Positions 1 to 7,681 are shown, counted from the stretch's first letter. The stretch: 32,778 nucleotides of DNA from Proteiniphilum sp. (GCA_016839025.1 JADLKK010000024.1:1-32778), one strand, 5' to 3'. Program-made: numbers and translations. The notes: generated from the sequence alone by a model not told the origin.

Positions 1-317
1 GGGCTGTTGGCATCATACACGTCAATCTCCTCACTGCGGTATCCCAGAAAACTAACCGTGAGGGTGAATGGCAATGGCTCCGCTGTGGAGAGGCTGAAGC
101 TTCCGTCGATCTCTGTAACGGTTCCTGAGGATGTTGATTTGACAAGGAGCGCCACACCCGGGATTGGTTCATTCTCTCTGTCTACGACACTGCCCCGGAT
201 GATTGTCTGGGCATGGAGGGTGATGCCATTGCAGAGAAGGATTAAAACAATATAAATCTGTCTGTTTCTTCTGAAATAGGAGGGTAAGTTCCTGGAAAAA
301 GGTGATATATTTGTCAT
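1..317 (-). CDS. TonB-dependent receptor, SusC/RagA-like, N-terminal part (runs off the left edge)
   Basis: Outer-membrane receptor for TonB-powered uptake; only the first ~105 residues are in the window. The reading frame opens at the ATG at 317-315, with an in-frame TAA two codons upstream that excludes a longer start. It shows a basic N-terminus, a hydrophobic signal segment (IYIVLILLCNGITLHAQ) and then a carboxypeptidase-regulatory-like beta-sandwich domain (IIRGSVVDRENEPIPGV..., GTVTEIDGSFSLS, SFLGYRSEEI), the usual N-terminal extension of Bacteroidota SusC/RagA receptors. The plug and barrel lie outside the window, so the substrate cannot be read. It follows the PstS-like binding protein by 75 bp on the same strand, suggesting one transcript and joint uptake of one ligand. 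The family assignment is secure; the ligand is unknown. Confidence 0.85.
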   Translation of the reverse strand, partial: MTNISPFSRNLPSYFRRNRQIYIVLILLCNGITLHAQTIIRGSVVDRENEPIPGVALLVKSTSSGTVTEIDGSFSLSTAEPLPFTLTVSFLGYRSEEIDVYDANS

Positions 318-392
318 ATTTTACATTTATTTGGAAGTAAGCGTTCCCGTTTCCGGATGCAATTGGTTTCCGGGAGTGCTTATTTTTTTTGA

Positions 393-1328
393 TTAATAAC
401 TGGCTGTGAGATGACCCTCTGCGAGTTCCCTGAGCTGTGTTGACAATACTTTTTCATCTGCCCTGAGAAACCCATATTCCCGGTTGAACTCCTGCCCTTC
501 CGTAAGAATCCATTCAATAAAATTCCTCGCCTCTGCATTGTCAGAATCAAAGCCGATGCTGATATCTCCCAGGGGAATCAACGAAACCCGCTCCTTCTCA
601 AGCAGATCGATGAACCCATCGACATCCGGATTGTCAAATAGCTCCCGCTGCTCTTTTTTCAGATCGAGCGGGATGAGCGCCAGACCATCTTTCAATAATC
701 GTGTTTCAGAATCGAAGAGATAGCTGAGGCTGTTGAAGGTGATACCACTTTTGTCTTTCTTGATCGCTTCCAGCAGGAAGAGATCATCTCCCGCTACTTT
801 CTTTCCTCTCAGATCTGTAGCGGCAAAGTCGAAATGGGATGCGAATGTCCCGGCAAAAGAATCGGCATTGTTCCCTGAGTAAATCGTAAGAGAGTGGAAC
901 AGCTGATCTTGCTTCGACGGCTCATCAGCTATATCGCTGCTCACAAAAAAGAGTTCCTCGAGTCTCTTTTCGTTCAATCGCTTTTTGATTAGATTGTTCA
1001 ACCCGCTGTTTTCGTCACTGGTTACAGGGAGTAAGGCATAGCGCCCGATATGTGTCTCTTGCTGCCCGATATCGTGCTGCTTTACCCCCGAACCGGTCAG
1101 ATGCCTATCCGTTCTCCCAACCGGCGAGGAATCGGTGATGACCTCAATCTTCAGCGGTGATGCATGCTTCACATATTCCGATGCCCATTTTTCAACCAAT
1201 GGCTTTGCATAGCGCGTACTTGTGACATGAATCACCTTATTTGATTCCTGTTGTGCGGCAAGGTGGGGTGTGAGCAATCCCAAAGCCGCCAATAAATAGA
1301 TAAATCTGTTTCTTCCCATATTGTACAT
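393..1328 (-). CDS. PstS-like periplasmic substrate-binding protein
   Basis: A 311-residue exported protein resembling the PstS/phosphate-type branch of the periplasmic binding protein superfamily. A signal peptide (residues ~5-25, FIYLLAALGLLTPHLAAQQ) is followed by a binding-protein start (KVIHVTSTRYAKPLVEKW) and by the typical RYALLPVTSDENSGL stretch near residue 97. There are no ABC permease or ATPase genes beside it; its partner is the TonB receptor downstream, an arrangement seen in Bacteroidales where PstS-like proteins accompany outer-membrane receptors rather than ABC transporters. A second ATG at 1319 could be the start and would leave the signal peptide intact. Two short Cys-rich ORFs with terminators lie directly upstream, so expression may depend on read-through from them. 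The ligand cannot be told from sequence; phosphate, sulfate or another oxyanion are possibilities from the fold only. Confidence 0.7.
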   Translation of the reverse strand: MYNMGRNRFIYLLAALGLLTPHLAAQQESNKVIHVTSTRYAKPLVEKWASEYVKHASPLKIEVITDSSPVGRTDRHLTGSGVKQHDIGQQETHIGRYALLPVTSDENSGLNNLIKKRLNEKRLEELFFVSSDIADEPSKQDQLFHSLTIYSGNNADSFAGTFASHFDFAATDLRGKKVAGDDLFLLEAIKKDKSGITFNSLSYLFDSETRLLKDGLALIPLDLKKEQRELFDNPDVDGFIDLLEKERVSLIPLGDISIGFDSDNAEARNFIEWILTEGQEFNREYGFLRADEKVLSTQLRELAEGHLTASY

Positions 1329-1346
1329 AGTTTAAAAAAATAGTAT

Positions 1347-1380
1347 AAAAAAAACTCCACCGGTGCTGTACCAGTGGAGT
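1347..1380 (-). terminator. Rho-independent terminator after Cys-rich ORF 2
   Basis: On the minus strand ACTCCAC (1380-1374) pairs with GTGGAGT (1360-1354). One mismatch and a further 3-bp GGT/ACC stem follow, around a 5-nt loop. The stem is followed at once by a run of eight T (1354-1347). It begins 27 nt after the stop of the 43-residue Cys-rich ORF and lies 18 bp upstream of the PstS-like gene, so it can either end the short transcript or act as an attenuator. Confidence 0.85.
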
Positions 1381-1407
1381 CTCTATCTTCAACTTTTGTC
1401 TGATTAT

Positions 1408-1539
1408 TTACCCCGTTTCTGATACGATGCATCTCGTTTGCATAACCATGGCCATGCAGCAACAGATCATCATGCAACAACAGGTATAAGCGTTGTTGCG
1501 TGCGGGACTGACAAATTTGTTACTTGTTTCCGTATCCAT
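1408..1539 (-). CDS. Short Cys/Met-rich peptide 2 (43 aa), candidate leader or metal-binding peptide
   Basis: An ATG at 1539-1537 opens 43 codons ending at TAA 1410-1408. Seven Cys, six of them in two CCC blocks, dominate the middle (CCCMMICCCMAMVMQTRC, residues 20-37), which is also Met-rich; the N-terminal half is polar and there is no signal peptide. The blocks are read from TGT/TGC codons at 1482-1474 and 1464-1456. The peptide resembles the upstream ORF at 1675-1788 (shared CCCMAM and a later Arg-Cys), and each is closed by its own terminator. I recognise no named family. Alternatives are a Cys-sensing leader peptide, a precursor of a modified peptide, or a thiol/copper-binding small protein. 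No clear Shine-Dalgarno is visible, as is normal in this phylum. Other frames across this stretch run through the terminator and look spurious. Confidence 0.6.
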   Translation of the reverse strand: MDTETSNKFVSPARNNAYTCCCMMICCCMAMVMQTRCIVSETG

Positions 1540-1606
1540 TTTCTGATAATTTGATCATCCAATTCCCCAAAAAACTCTCCGATTGGACAATGCTGTAATA
1601 ACCCTC

Positions 1607-1644
1607 AAAAAAAACTCTCCCGGAAGATGGTTGTCCCGGGAGAG
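1607..1644 (-). terminator. Rho-independent terminator after Cys-rich ORF 1
   Basis: On the minus strand CTCTCCCGG (1644-1636) pairs perfectly over 9 bp with CCGGGAGAG (1623-1615). The loop is 12 nt and eight T follow (1614-1607). It starts 30 nt after the stop of the 37-residue Cys-rich ORF. A second copy of the 3' arm, GGAGAG plus a T run, lies further on at about 1579-1569 and could pair with the same 5' arm as an alternative structure. Confidence 0.88.
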
Positions 1645-1674
1645 CTTGCAAAATATCTATTGTTTGCTGATAGG

Positions 1675-1788
1675 CTATTCCATTCCGGCACAACGAGGTC
1701 TGACGCAGATACACATCGCCATACAGCAACAGCTCATCACCAAGGGTGCGCCGGCTATCATTGTGTCATACTGAATGTTATTTCTCAT
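1675..1788 (-). CDS. Short Cys/Met-rich peptide 1 (37 aa), paralogue of the downstream peptide
   Basis: ATG at 1788-1786, stop TAG at 1677-1675, 37 residues. Six Cys lie in the C-terminal half, SCCCMAMCICVRPRC at residues 19-33, after a short uncharged stretch (MIAGAPLVM). It shares the order CCC-MAM-...-R-C with the 43-residue ORF downstream, while the flanking DNA differs, so the similarity looks like conserved peptide sequence rather than a recent DNA duplication. A candidate Bacteroidota promoter lies 52-82 bp upstream and a strong terminator begins 30 nt after the stop, which makes a compact ~230-nt unit. No database family comes to mind. It could be a translated attenuator leader or a functional small protein; the sequence alone does not decide. 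Confidence 0.6.
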   Translation of the reverse strand: MRNNIQYDTMIAGAPLVMSCCCMAMCICVRPRCAGME

Positions 1789-1839
1789 TATTGCTGTGAT
1801 TTTGTAATCTTCAAACAGGTTTTACCGCTGTTTCGGAAG

Positions 1840-1870
1840 CAAAGGAATGAATTCTTTTTCACTCTGCCAA
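1840..1870 (-). promoter_or_regulatory. Candidate promoter for the Cys-rich peptide / PstS-like / TonB receptor unit
   Basis: On the minus strand TTGG (1870-1867) is followed after 19 nt by TTCCTTTG (1847-1840). The spacing is right for the Bacteroidota -33/-7 pair (TTTG and TAnnTTTG), but each box has one mismatch. It lies 17 bp beyond the end of the glycerate kinase gene and predicts a start of transcription near 1835, about 45 nt before the first peptide ATG. Confidence 0.4.
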
Positions 1871-1887
1871 GAAAAATTCATTTTTTT

Positions 1888-3192
1888 TTATTTTTGTATC
1901 AGCACTACCACCATATCCATCACATTGGTGCGGGTACTGCCGGTGAGAATGTGTCCCCCCGTCTGCTGAAAGAAGTGATAGGCGTCATAACGGGATAGAT
2001 GATCCATGGCGTCCATTCCATTCCGCCACGCATCGGAAAGGGTACGGCCATCCACCACGGCGCCGGCCGCCTCGGTGGGACCATCCGTGCCGTCCGTACC
2101 GGCACAGAGGATAGTGGTCCCTGCCAGGTGCTTGATTTTTGTGGCCAGGTGCAGAGCCAGGTGCTGGTTGCGTCCGCCCAGGCCACTCCCGCGCACCCGT
2201 AACGTGGGTTCGCCACCAAAAAGCAGGCAGAGGGGTTCATTCGGCGCCGGCAACCGATGCTCGCCGATGGCGCGAAGAATGAAATCAGCCACATCGGTAA
2301 GCTCTCCCTGCAGCCTGTCGGTGATGATCCGGGTTTCAAAGCCGAGCTGTGTGGCCTTATCAGCAGCGCCTTCCAGTGCCAGGAGGTTGTTTCCGATCAC
2401 CAGATTGTCTACTTTCCCGAAAAGGGGGTCACCCGGCTTGGGTGTCTCCGGCAGGAGACCTTCCGATCCGCGCTGGAGATACACCAACAGTGATGGTGGA
2501 AAACGATCCTCCAACCCGATGCGGGCAATTGCATCCAGCGCATCGGCGTAACTGCTCTCATCGGGCGATGTGGGGCCGGAAGCAATCACTCCCGGATCGT
2601 CACCCACCACATCCGAAAGGATCAGGCTTACTACTCTGGCCGGTGTGGCCGCAGCAGCAAGCCTGCCCCCTTTTACGGAAGAGAGATGCTTGCGCACACA
2701 GTTGATTGTCCGGATGTCGGCACCGCTCTTTACCAGCAGCTCATTGGCCATTGTCAGGTCAGCAAGGCTGGCTCCTTCCGGCAGGTCGGCCATCAGTGAG
2801 GAGGCGCCTCCTGACAAAAGGCATATCACCAGGTCGTTCGCTTCTGCTTTTCGGACAATTTCCAGCATCCTGTGGGTTGCCCCCACTCCGGCTGCATCGG
2901 GAAGGGGGTGACCCGCCTCGATGAGGGGTAGCCGTTGCAGGGATAACCCGTGCCCATACTTGGTAAGAACCAAGCCGTCCGTGATGAGATCTCCCAGTAT
3001 CTCTTCCGCAGTCCCGGCCATTAATGCTGCCGCCTTACCGGCTGCCAGCAAAAAGAGGGAGCGGAACGGGGGAATAGGGCGTCCAGCAATCGTCAGTCGT
3101 CCCCGCTCAACCTGTAGTTGCGACTGGATCAGTGTGTCGGGCAGTACCTGTTTCACACCGGCAAGAAAGATCTCTTCAGCCGTTTTCCGCAT
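1888..3192 (-). CDS. Glycerate 2-kinase, TtuD/GckA (DUF4147/MOFRL) type
   Basis: Cytoplasmic kinase converting D-glycerate to 2-phosphoglycerate with ATP. At 434 residues it has the usual length of the type-II glycerate kinase family: an N-terminal DUF4147 domain (LFLLAAGKAAALMAGTA near residue 45, a Gly-rich VICLLSGGASSLMADLP near residue 125) and a C-terminal MOFRL domain (CLLFGGEPTLRVRGSGLGGRNQHLAL and a TDGTDGPTEAAGAVVD motif). It begins 7 bp after the end of the GntP permease on the same strand, so uptake and phosphorylation of glycerate are probably made from one transcript, feeding lower glycolysis. TTU-type glycerate kinases often serve tartrate, glyoxylate or serine breakdown; no such gene is adjacent. 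Confidence 0.92.
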   Translation of the reverse strand: MRKTAEEIFLAGVKQVLPDTLIQSQLQVERGRLTIAGRPIPPFRSLFLLAAGKAAALMAGTAEEILGDLITDGLVLTKYGHGLSLQRLPLIEAGHPLPDAAGVGATHRMLEIVRKAEANDLVICLLSGGASSLMADLPEGASLADLTMANELLVKSGADIRTINCVRKHLSSVKGGRLAAAATPARVVSLILSDVVGDDPGVIASGPTSPDESSYADALDAIARIGLEDRFPPSLLVYLQRGSEGLLPETPKPGDPLFGKVDNLVIGNNLLALEGAADKATQLGFETRIITDRLQGELTDVADFILRAIGEHRLPAPNEPLCLLFGGEPTLRVRGSGLGGRNQHLALHLATKIKHLAGTTILCAGTDGTDGPTEAAGAVVDGRTLSDAWRNGMDAMDHLSRYDAYHFFQQTGGHILTGSTRTNVMDMVVVLIQK

Positions 3193-3199
3193 GATGCTG

Positions 3200-4534
3200 T
3201 TATGATTTCAGGATGAATGACAACAACCAGACAGCCAGAAAGGTCACCAGCCCCATTACAACGGTGGCGGATGAGTATACTTTCAGCGTGGTATTGGAGT
3301 CGATGCCGGAGAAACGGGAGACCACCCAGAAGTAGGAGTCGTTGGCATGCGAGACCATCATGGAGCCGGCACCCATCGCCAGCATAGTTAACAGTCGACC
3401 GGTATCACTCTCAAGTCCCAGTGCCGGCAGCATGGGTAGCACCAGGGAGGAGGCTGTGATGATGGCTACGGTGGAGGATCCCTGGGCTGTCTTCAGCACT
3501 GCGGCAATCAGGAAGGGGATAGCCAATCCCAACCCTGTCTGCAGCAGGAATGTGCCGGCATATGCACCGACACCGGTCTCCCGAATCACCAGTCCGAACA
3601 TTCCACCTGCACCGGTCACGATCAGTATGGGGCCTGCTTTCTCGATGGCCGACTCGAGCAGTTGGTTGATCTCACTGACCTGCTTCCTTTTCAACAGAAG
3701 CAGTGAGAGCAGCACCCCCATAAGAAGGGCAACAATGGGTTGACCCAAAAAGGCGAGGATCATTGCAGGCAGGTTGTGTTCGCCAAGCTGCAGTACCTCC
3801 AGCAACGAACCAGCAGCGATCAGCAAGAGCGGGATCGTGATGGGTAGCAGCGAGAGAGCTACCGGAGGAAGTTCCCCTTCATCGGTCACCTCTCCTGCTG
3901 CTACGGATTCCGATCCGCAGTACGGTTGCCTCCCGGTCTGCCACTTGATCCAGAAAAAGGCGGCCAGTGCTGCCGGGATGGCAAAGAGTGATCCCAGCAG
4001 GATCAGCATGCCGATGTGAGCATCCATGATGCCTGCTGCTGCCAGTGCGCCCGGATGGGTAGGGGTGAGGTTGTGTACCGCATAGAGTGCCGTAGCCAGC
4101 ACAAAGGCAATAAAGGGCAGCGCAATCTTTGCCTTGCTGCTGAATGATTTTGCCAGACCACTCAGGATGATGTATCCCGAATCGCAGAAGATGGGCAGTC
4201 CCACAAGATATCCGGTGATCCCCATCGCTGTGGCTCCCCTGCTCTTGCCTGCCCTGGCAAGGATATAACCGGCGATGCTGAGGGCTCCACCGCTCTTCTC
4301 AAGCACCACCGCGATGATGGCTCCAAAGATGATGAGGAACCCGATCGAGGTGATGGTGCCTCCGAAACCCTGTTTCAGGATCTCAACAACTCCCTTGTGG
4401 GGCAGTGTCGCCACCGCCAGGAGCAGTGATACAATAAAGAGTGAAGCGAAAGCGTTCAGCTTGGTCACCGAAGTGAGCAGTACAATGAGAACGATACTCA
4501 GTAGTACCAGCAACGAAATGATTCCGATACCCAT
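3200..4534 (-). CDS. GntP-family permease, probable glycerate/gluconate:H+ symporter
   Basis: An inner-membrane carrier of 444 residues with about a dozen hydrophobic segments and the GntP hallmarks GFGGTITSIGFLIIFGAIIAVVLEKSGGA (residues ~57-85, quoted here only for its key GGT/GFL and EKSG ends), LPIFCDSGYIIL and HNLTPTHPGALAAAG. Family members take up gluconate, related sugar acids or glycerate with protons. The glycerate kinase gene follows 7 bp downstream, which favours D-glycerate as the substrate (inference). It begins 38 bp after the DMP19-family gene on the same strand; whether that gene belongs to the operon is uncertain. The ATG start fits a short N-terminal segment before the first membrane helix. 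Confidence 0.88.
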   Translation of the reverse strand: MGIGIISLLVLLSIVLIVLLTSVTKLNAFASLFIVSLLLAVATLPHKGVVEILKQGFGGTITSIGFLIIFGAIIAVVLEKSGGALSIAGYILARAGKSRGATAMGITGYLVGLPIFCDSGYIILSGLAKSFSSKAKIALPFIAFVLATALYAVHNLTPTHPGALAAAGIMDAHIGMLILLGSLFAIPAALAAFFWIKWQTGRQPYCGSESVAAGEVTDEGELPPVALSLLPITIPLLLIAAGSLLEVLQLGEHNLPAMILAFLGQPIVALLMGVLLSLLLLKRKQVSEINQLLESAIEKAGPILIVTGAGGMFGLVIRETGVGAYAGTFLLQTGLGLAIPFLIAAVLKTAQGSSTVAIITASSLVLPMLPALGLESDTGRLLTMLAMGAGSMMVSHANDSYFWVVSRFSGIDSNTTLKVYSSATVVMGLVTFLAVWLLSFILKS

Positions 4535-4572
4535 GGCATGTGATGGTTGATGTTTGGGTCAATAGGATAACT

Positions 4573-5073
4573 TCAGGATAGGATCTCAGCAAAATCTTCC
4601 AGGTGTTCATCCACATACCGTGCAATCTGCAGGGTCTCCTCCTCCTCGATATAGAAGAACTTCTCCTCCAACTCGTCGAACACCTCAAAGTCAGCATACA
4701 TCGCCATGAACTCCTCCTCTGTGGTCTCCCGCTCCAACTCCTCGCGGCGGGCATCGTAGATCTCCTTCGCCTTGTAAAGGATCTTCGACATCCCTTTGGC
4801 CCCCATCTGCTTCAACGCCTTTGCCACCGGGTTGCCAAACAGGTAACCTCCGTAGCCGTTTTGGATCAGCTGCACGAAGCCCCCCTCATTCACCTCATCG
4901 GCGAAAAAACGATATGCCAGCAGGGTGTGCTGGAAACCGTTCAGTATCTCCATCTTCTCTGCCGTGGGATCACCTCCCAGCGCTTCCAGATAGGCATCGG
5001 TGAACACCTTCAAAAATGCGTCCATTCCCTTCTCAGCCGCCGCGATGATCTGCTGTTCTTCGATCTGAATCAT
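4573..5073 (-). CDS. DMP19-family (DUF4375) protein
   Basis: A 166-residue acidic protein of the DMP19/DUF4375 family. The core is recognisable: GFQHTLLAYRFFADEVNEGGFVQLIQNGYG (key NEGGF-QLIQNGYG residues ~60-77) then AKALKQMGAKGMSKILYKA. The C-terminus is rich in Glu and Asp. The Neisseria founder mimics DNA and blocks a regulator, but most members, including Bacteroidota ones, have no known role. I chose the ATG at 5073 because a longer frame would start inside the divergent DUF1015 gene, upstream of a -7 box at 5109-5102 that reads in this direction. It may be co-transcribed with the GntP permease downstream. Confidence 0.75.
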   Translation of the reverse strand: MIQIEEQQIIAAAEKGMDAFLKVFTDAYLEALGGDPTAEKMEILNGFQHTLLAYRFFADEVNEGGFVQLIQNGYGGYLFGNPVAKALKQMGAKGMSKILYKAKEIYDARREELERETTEEEFMAMYADFEVFDELEEKFFYIEEEETLQIARYVDEHLEDFAEILS

Positions 5074-5101
5074 CCCTCTCCATGTTAATTGGTTTCTGTA
5101 G

Positions 5102-5109
5102 CAAAAGTA
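5102..5109 (-). promoter_or_regulatory. -7 box for the DMP19-family gene
   Basis: TACTTTTG on the minus strand matches TAnnTTTG exactly and ends 29 bp upstream of the ATG at 5073. No good -33 box stands at the usual distance. Confidence 0.45.
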
Positions 5110-5163
5110 GCGGTTTTTTCCCAAATCGGCCCTTTTGGCCGCTTTTATTCGGCAGAAAATGGC

Positions 5164-5171
5164 TACATTTG
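5164..5171 (+). promoter_or_regulatory. -7 box for the DUF1015 gene
   Basis: TACATTTG matches TAnnTTTG and ends 29 bp before the ATG at 5201. It lies inside the longest possible frame of the gene and so supports the later start. The -33 region is T-rich (TTTT at 5143-5146) but not canonical. Confidence 0.5.
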
Positions 5172-5200
5172 CGATCAGAACATTGATAACATTTGAAAGA

Positions 5201-6442
5201 ATGAAGATAAAACCTTTCCGGGGCATGCGTCCCCCAAAAGCGATGGTTCGTGAGGTGGCTTCCCGTCCCTACGATGTGCTCAACTCCGATGAAGCCCGCA
5301 GAGAGGCTGCAGGCAATGAGAAATCGCTCTACCACATCATCAAGCCGGAGATTGATTTCCCCGTTGGTAAGGATGAACATGATGAGGATGTATACCTGAA
5401 AGCAGCAGAGAACTACCGCATGTTCTGTGAAAAGGGATGGCTCCTGCAGGACGAGAAAGAGCTTTATTACGTCTATGCCCAGACCATGAACGGCAAACGG
5501 CAGTATGGTCTGGTGGTGGCCGCAGCCGTGGACGATTACATGAGCGGGAAGATCAAGAAACATGAACTGACCCGCCGCGACAAGGAGGAGGACCGGATGA
5601 AGCACGTACGGGTGAACAATGCCAACATTGAGCCGGTATTCTTTGCCTACCCCGATAACAACAAGGTGAACGGTATCGTGGAGAGAATCTCCTCCGGGGT
5701 TCCGGAGTATGATTTTGTGTCGGTGGACGGGGTGGGACACCACTTCTGGCTGGTGGCAGAGGATGAGGACATCGGTCGTATCACTGAGCTCTTCGCCGCC
5801 ATGCCGGCCATGTATATCGCCGATGGTCACCATCGCTCAGCTGCCGCAGCGCTGGTGGGTGCCGAGAAGGCGAAGAACAATCCCAACCACAGGGGCGATG
5901 AGGAGTATAACTACTTCATGGCGGTCTGCTTCCCCGACACCCAGCTCACCATCATCGACTACAACCGGGTGGTGAAAGATCTCAACGGCCTCACGCCAGA
6001 GCAGTTCCTGGCCCGGCTGGAGAAAAACTTTGTGGTGGAGCCTACCGGTTCGGAAATTGCGAAACCGCATAACCTGCACAACTTCTCTATCTACCTCGAC
6101 GGACGCTCCTTCAGCGTTACCGCCAAACCGGGAACCTATAACGACAACGATCCCATTGGTCAGCTCGATGTCACCATCACCTCCAATCTTATCCTGGATG
6201 AGATCCTGGGTATCACGGATCTGCGCAGCGACAAACGGATCGATTTCGTGGGAGGTATCAGGGGGCTGGGCGAGCTCAAACGACGGGTCGACAGTGGTGA
6301 GATGGCACTGGCCATTGCCCTCTACCCGGTATCGATGAAACAGCTGATGGATATCGCCGACACCGGCAACATCATGCCGCCCAAGACTACCTGGTTTGAG
6401 CCGAAGCTGCGCTCGGGACTGGTGATCCATAACCTCTACTGA
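5201..6442 (+). CDS. DUF1015-family protein
   Basis: A 413-residue cytoplasmic protein of the DUF1015 family, which has often been mislabelled as ParB/SpoOJ-like. Visible family marks are KIKPFRGMRP at the N-terminus, the ADGHHRSAAAAL motif (residues ~208-219, reminiscent of the nucleotide-handling motif of ParB/SerK-type folds), and EFLARLEKNF-like and GLGELKRRVDSGEMALAIAL stretches (the latter near residue 355). In many Bacteroidales this gene sits next to serine biosynthesis genes; here it is followed by an M20 amidohydrolase, overlapping it by one base (TGATG), so the two are co-translated. The start at 5201 is preferred because a -7 box lies just upstream. The biochemical function is not established from this sequence. 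Confidence 0.8.
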   Translation: MKIKPFRGMRPPKAMVREVASRPYDVLNSDEARREAAGNEKSLYHIIKPEIDFPVGKDEHDEDVYLKAAENYRMFCEKGWLLQDEKELYYVYAQTMNGKRQYGLVVAAAVDDYMSGKIKKHELTRRDKEEDRMKHVRVNNANIEPVFFAYPDNNKVNGIVERISSGVPEYDFVSVDGVGHHFWLVAEDEDIGRITELFAAMPAMYIADGHHRSAAAALVGAEKAKNNPNHRGDEEYNYFMAVCFPDTQLTIIDYNRVVKDLNGLTPEQFLARLEKNFVVEPTGSEIAKPHNLHNFSIYLDGRSFSVTAKPGTYNDNDPIGQLDVTITSNLILDEILGITDLRSDKRIDFVGGIRGLGELKRRVDSGEMALAIALYPVSMKQLMDIADTGNIMPPKTTWFEPKLRSGLVIHNLY

Positions 6443-7635
6443 TGGAACCCCTGCATCAGATCCGTCAGGAGACGGAACGGATCTACCCCGAACTGGTGCA
6501 GCATTACCGGCACCTGCATCGTCATCCCGAGCTCTCATATCGGGAAAGGGAGACTGCTGCCTACATCACCACTTTCCTGCGGCAGGAGGGGATCTCCTTC
6601 CGTAGCGGCATAGGAGGTTACGGTATTGTGGCAGAGGTGGCCGGGGATAAGAACCCATCGGGGAGTTGCATCGCCTTCGTTGCCGATATGGATGCGCTGC
6701 CAGTACAGGAGGAGAATGCGGTCTCCTACCGGTCGGTAAACGACGGGGTGATGCATGCCTGCGGGCACGATGCCCAGGCTGCCGCACTGATGGGGGCAGC
6801 GAAGATGATCCGCTCCCTGCGACAGCATATTGCCGGCAGGGTGTTCTTTGTCTTCCAGCCCGCAGAGGAGCAGTCGCCCGGAGGAGCCAACCTGATGCTG
6901 CGCGACAACCTCTTCGGTACGTTTACACCCCAAAGGGTGGTGAAGCAGCATGCCTATATCGATCTGCCTGCCGGCAGCGTTGCCTTCCAAAGCGGAACGG
7001 TGATGGCCTCGGCTGACGAGGTGCACCTCACCGTGAAGGGCCAGGGTGGGCATGCTGCTCTTCCGCATGAGCTGAACGATACCGTGCTGGCTGCCTCGCA
7101 GATCGTGGTGGCCATGCAGCAACTGGCGAGCCGCAGGAGCAATCCCTTTCACCCCGTTGTCCTCTCTTTCGGGAGATTGATCGCTGCAGGAGCCACCAAC
7201 GTGATCCCACCCGAAGTGACGCTCAGCGGATCGCTTCGCTGTATGGATGAAGAGGAGCGACACAGGATGCTGCAGCTCATTCCCCGGATTGCTGCCGATA
7301 TTGCTTCCGCCTATGGCTGTCGCTGTGAAACCAGCCTGCCGGAAGGATATCCCAGTGTGGTCAGTGATGAGGCGGCGACCCGTGAAGTGCGGGCTGCGGC
7401 TGTTGAATGGCTGGGAAAAGAGCGGGTGGGGGAGTATCCGAAACGGATGACTGCCGACGACTTCGGCTTTTTCTCTCTGCACTATCCCTGCTGCTATTAC
7501 CGCTTCGGCGTATCGGCTGCCAACCGGAAATGCGGCCCCCTGCATTCAGGTTCCTTTTTGATCGAAGAGCAGTCACTGGCCACTGCTTCCGGACTGTTTG
7601 CTGCCATTGCTTTAAAATGCTTAAAAGTAACCTGA
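6442..7635 (+). CDS. M20-family amidohydrolase (hippurate/N-acyl-amino-acid hydrolase type)
   Basis: A 397-residue cytoplasmic metallopeptidase-fold enzyme of the M20D group, which cleaves N-acyl or N-acetyl amino acids (hippuricase, IAA-amino-acid hydrolase and N-acetyl-diaminopimelate deacetylase are relatives). Metal and catalytic motifs are present in order: RHLHRHPELSYRE (~22-34), VADMDALPVQE (~80), HACGHDAQAAAL (~110), FQPAEEQSPGGA (~140), GQGGHAALPH (~200) and a C-terminal GPLHSGSFLIEE (~370). All ligands expected for two metal ions appear present. It shares a start/stop overlap with the DUF1015 gene upstream. The exact acyl substrate cannot be read from sequence. Confidence 0.88.
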   Translation: MEPLHQIRQETERIYPELVQHYRHLHRHPELSYRERETAAYITTFLRQEGISFRSGIGGYGIVAEVAGDKNPSGSCIAFVADMDALPVQEENAVSYRSVNDGVMHACGHDAQAAALMGAAKMIRSLRQHIAGRVFFVFQPAEEQSPGGANLMLRDNLFGTFTPQRVVKQHAYIDLPAGSVAFQSGTVMASADEVHLTVKGQGGHAALPHELNDTVLAASQIVVAMQQLASRRSNPFHPVVLSFGRLIAAGATNVIPPEVTLSGSLRCMDEEERHRMLQLIPRIAADIASAYGCRCETSLPEGYPSVVSDEAATREVRAAAVEWLGKERVGEYPKRMTADDFGFFSLHYPCCYYRFGVSAANRKCGPLHSGSFLIEEQSLATASGLFAAIALKCLKVT

Positions 7636-7648
7636 ATTGTTTCGCTTG

Positions 7649-7681
7649 TTGTCTCCCGAACGGATCTTTTTGCTATTTTTG
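7649..7681 (+). promoter_or_regulatory. Promoter for the Lrp/AsnC gene
   Basis: A TATTTTTG -7 box (7674-7681) is preceded by a TTG-containing -33 region near 7646-7651. It lies about 40 bp upstream of the regulator ATG and just after the end of the M20 gene. Confidence 0.5.

Noticed and set aside
1232-1480. An 82-codon open frame overlapping the second Cys-rich peptide and the PstS-like gene on the minus strand
   Set aside because: It runs through the terminator at 1347-1380 and into the PstS-like gene in another frame; the 43-codon frame ends before the terminator and has a paralogue.
1520-1729. A 69-codon minus-strand frame across the first terminator
   Set aside because: It starts inside the first Cys-rich ORF and crosses a perfect hairpin and T run; no family resemblance.
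5074-5226. Longer start for the DMP19-family protein
   Set aside because: The extension overlaps the divergent DUF1015 gene and covers its own -7 box; it shows no family similarity.
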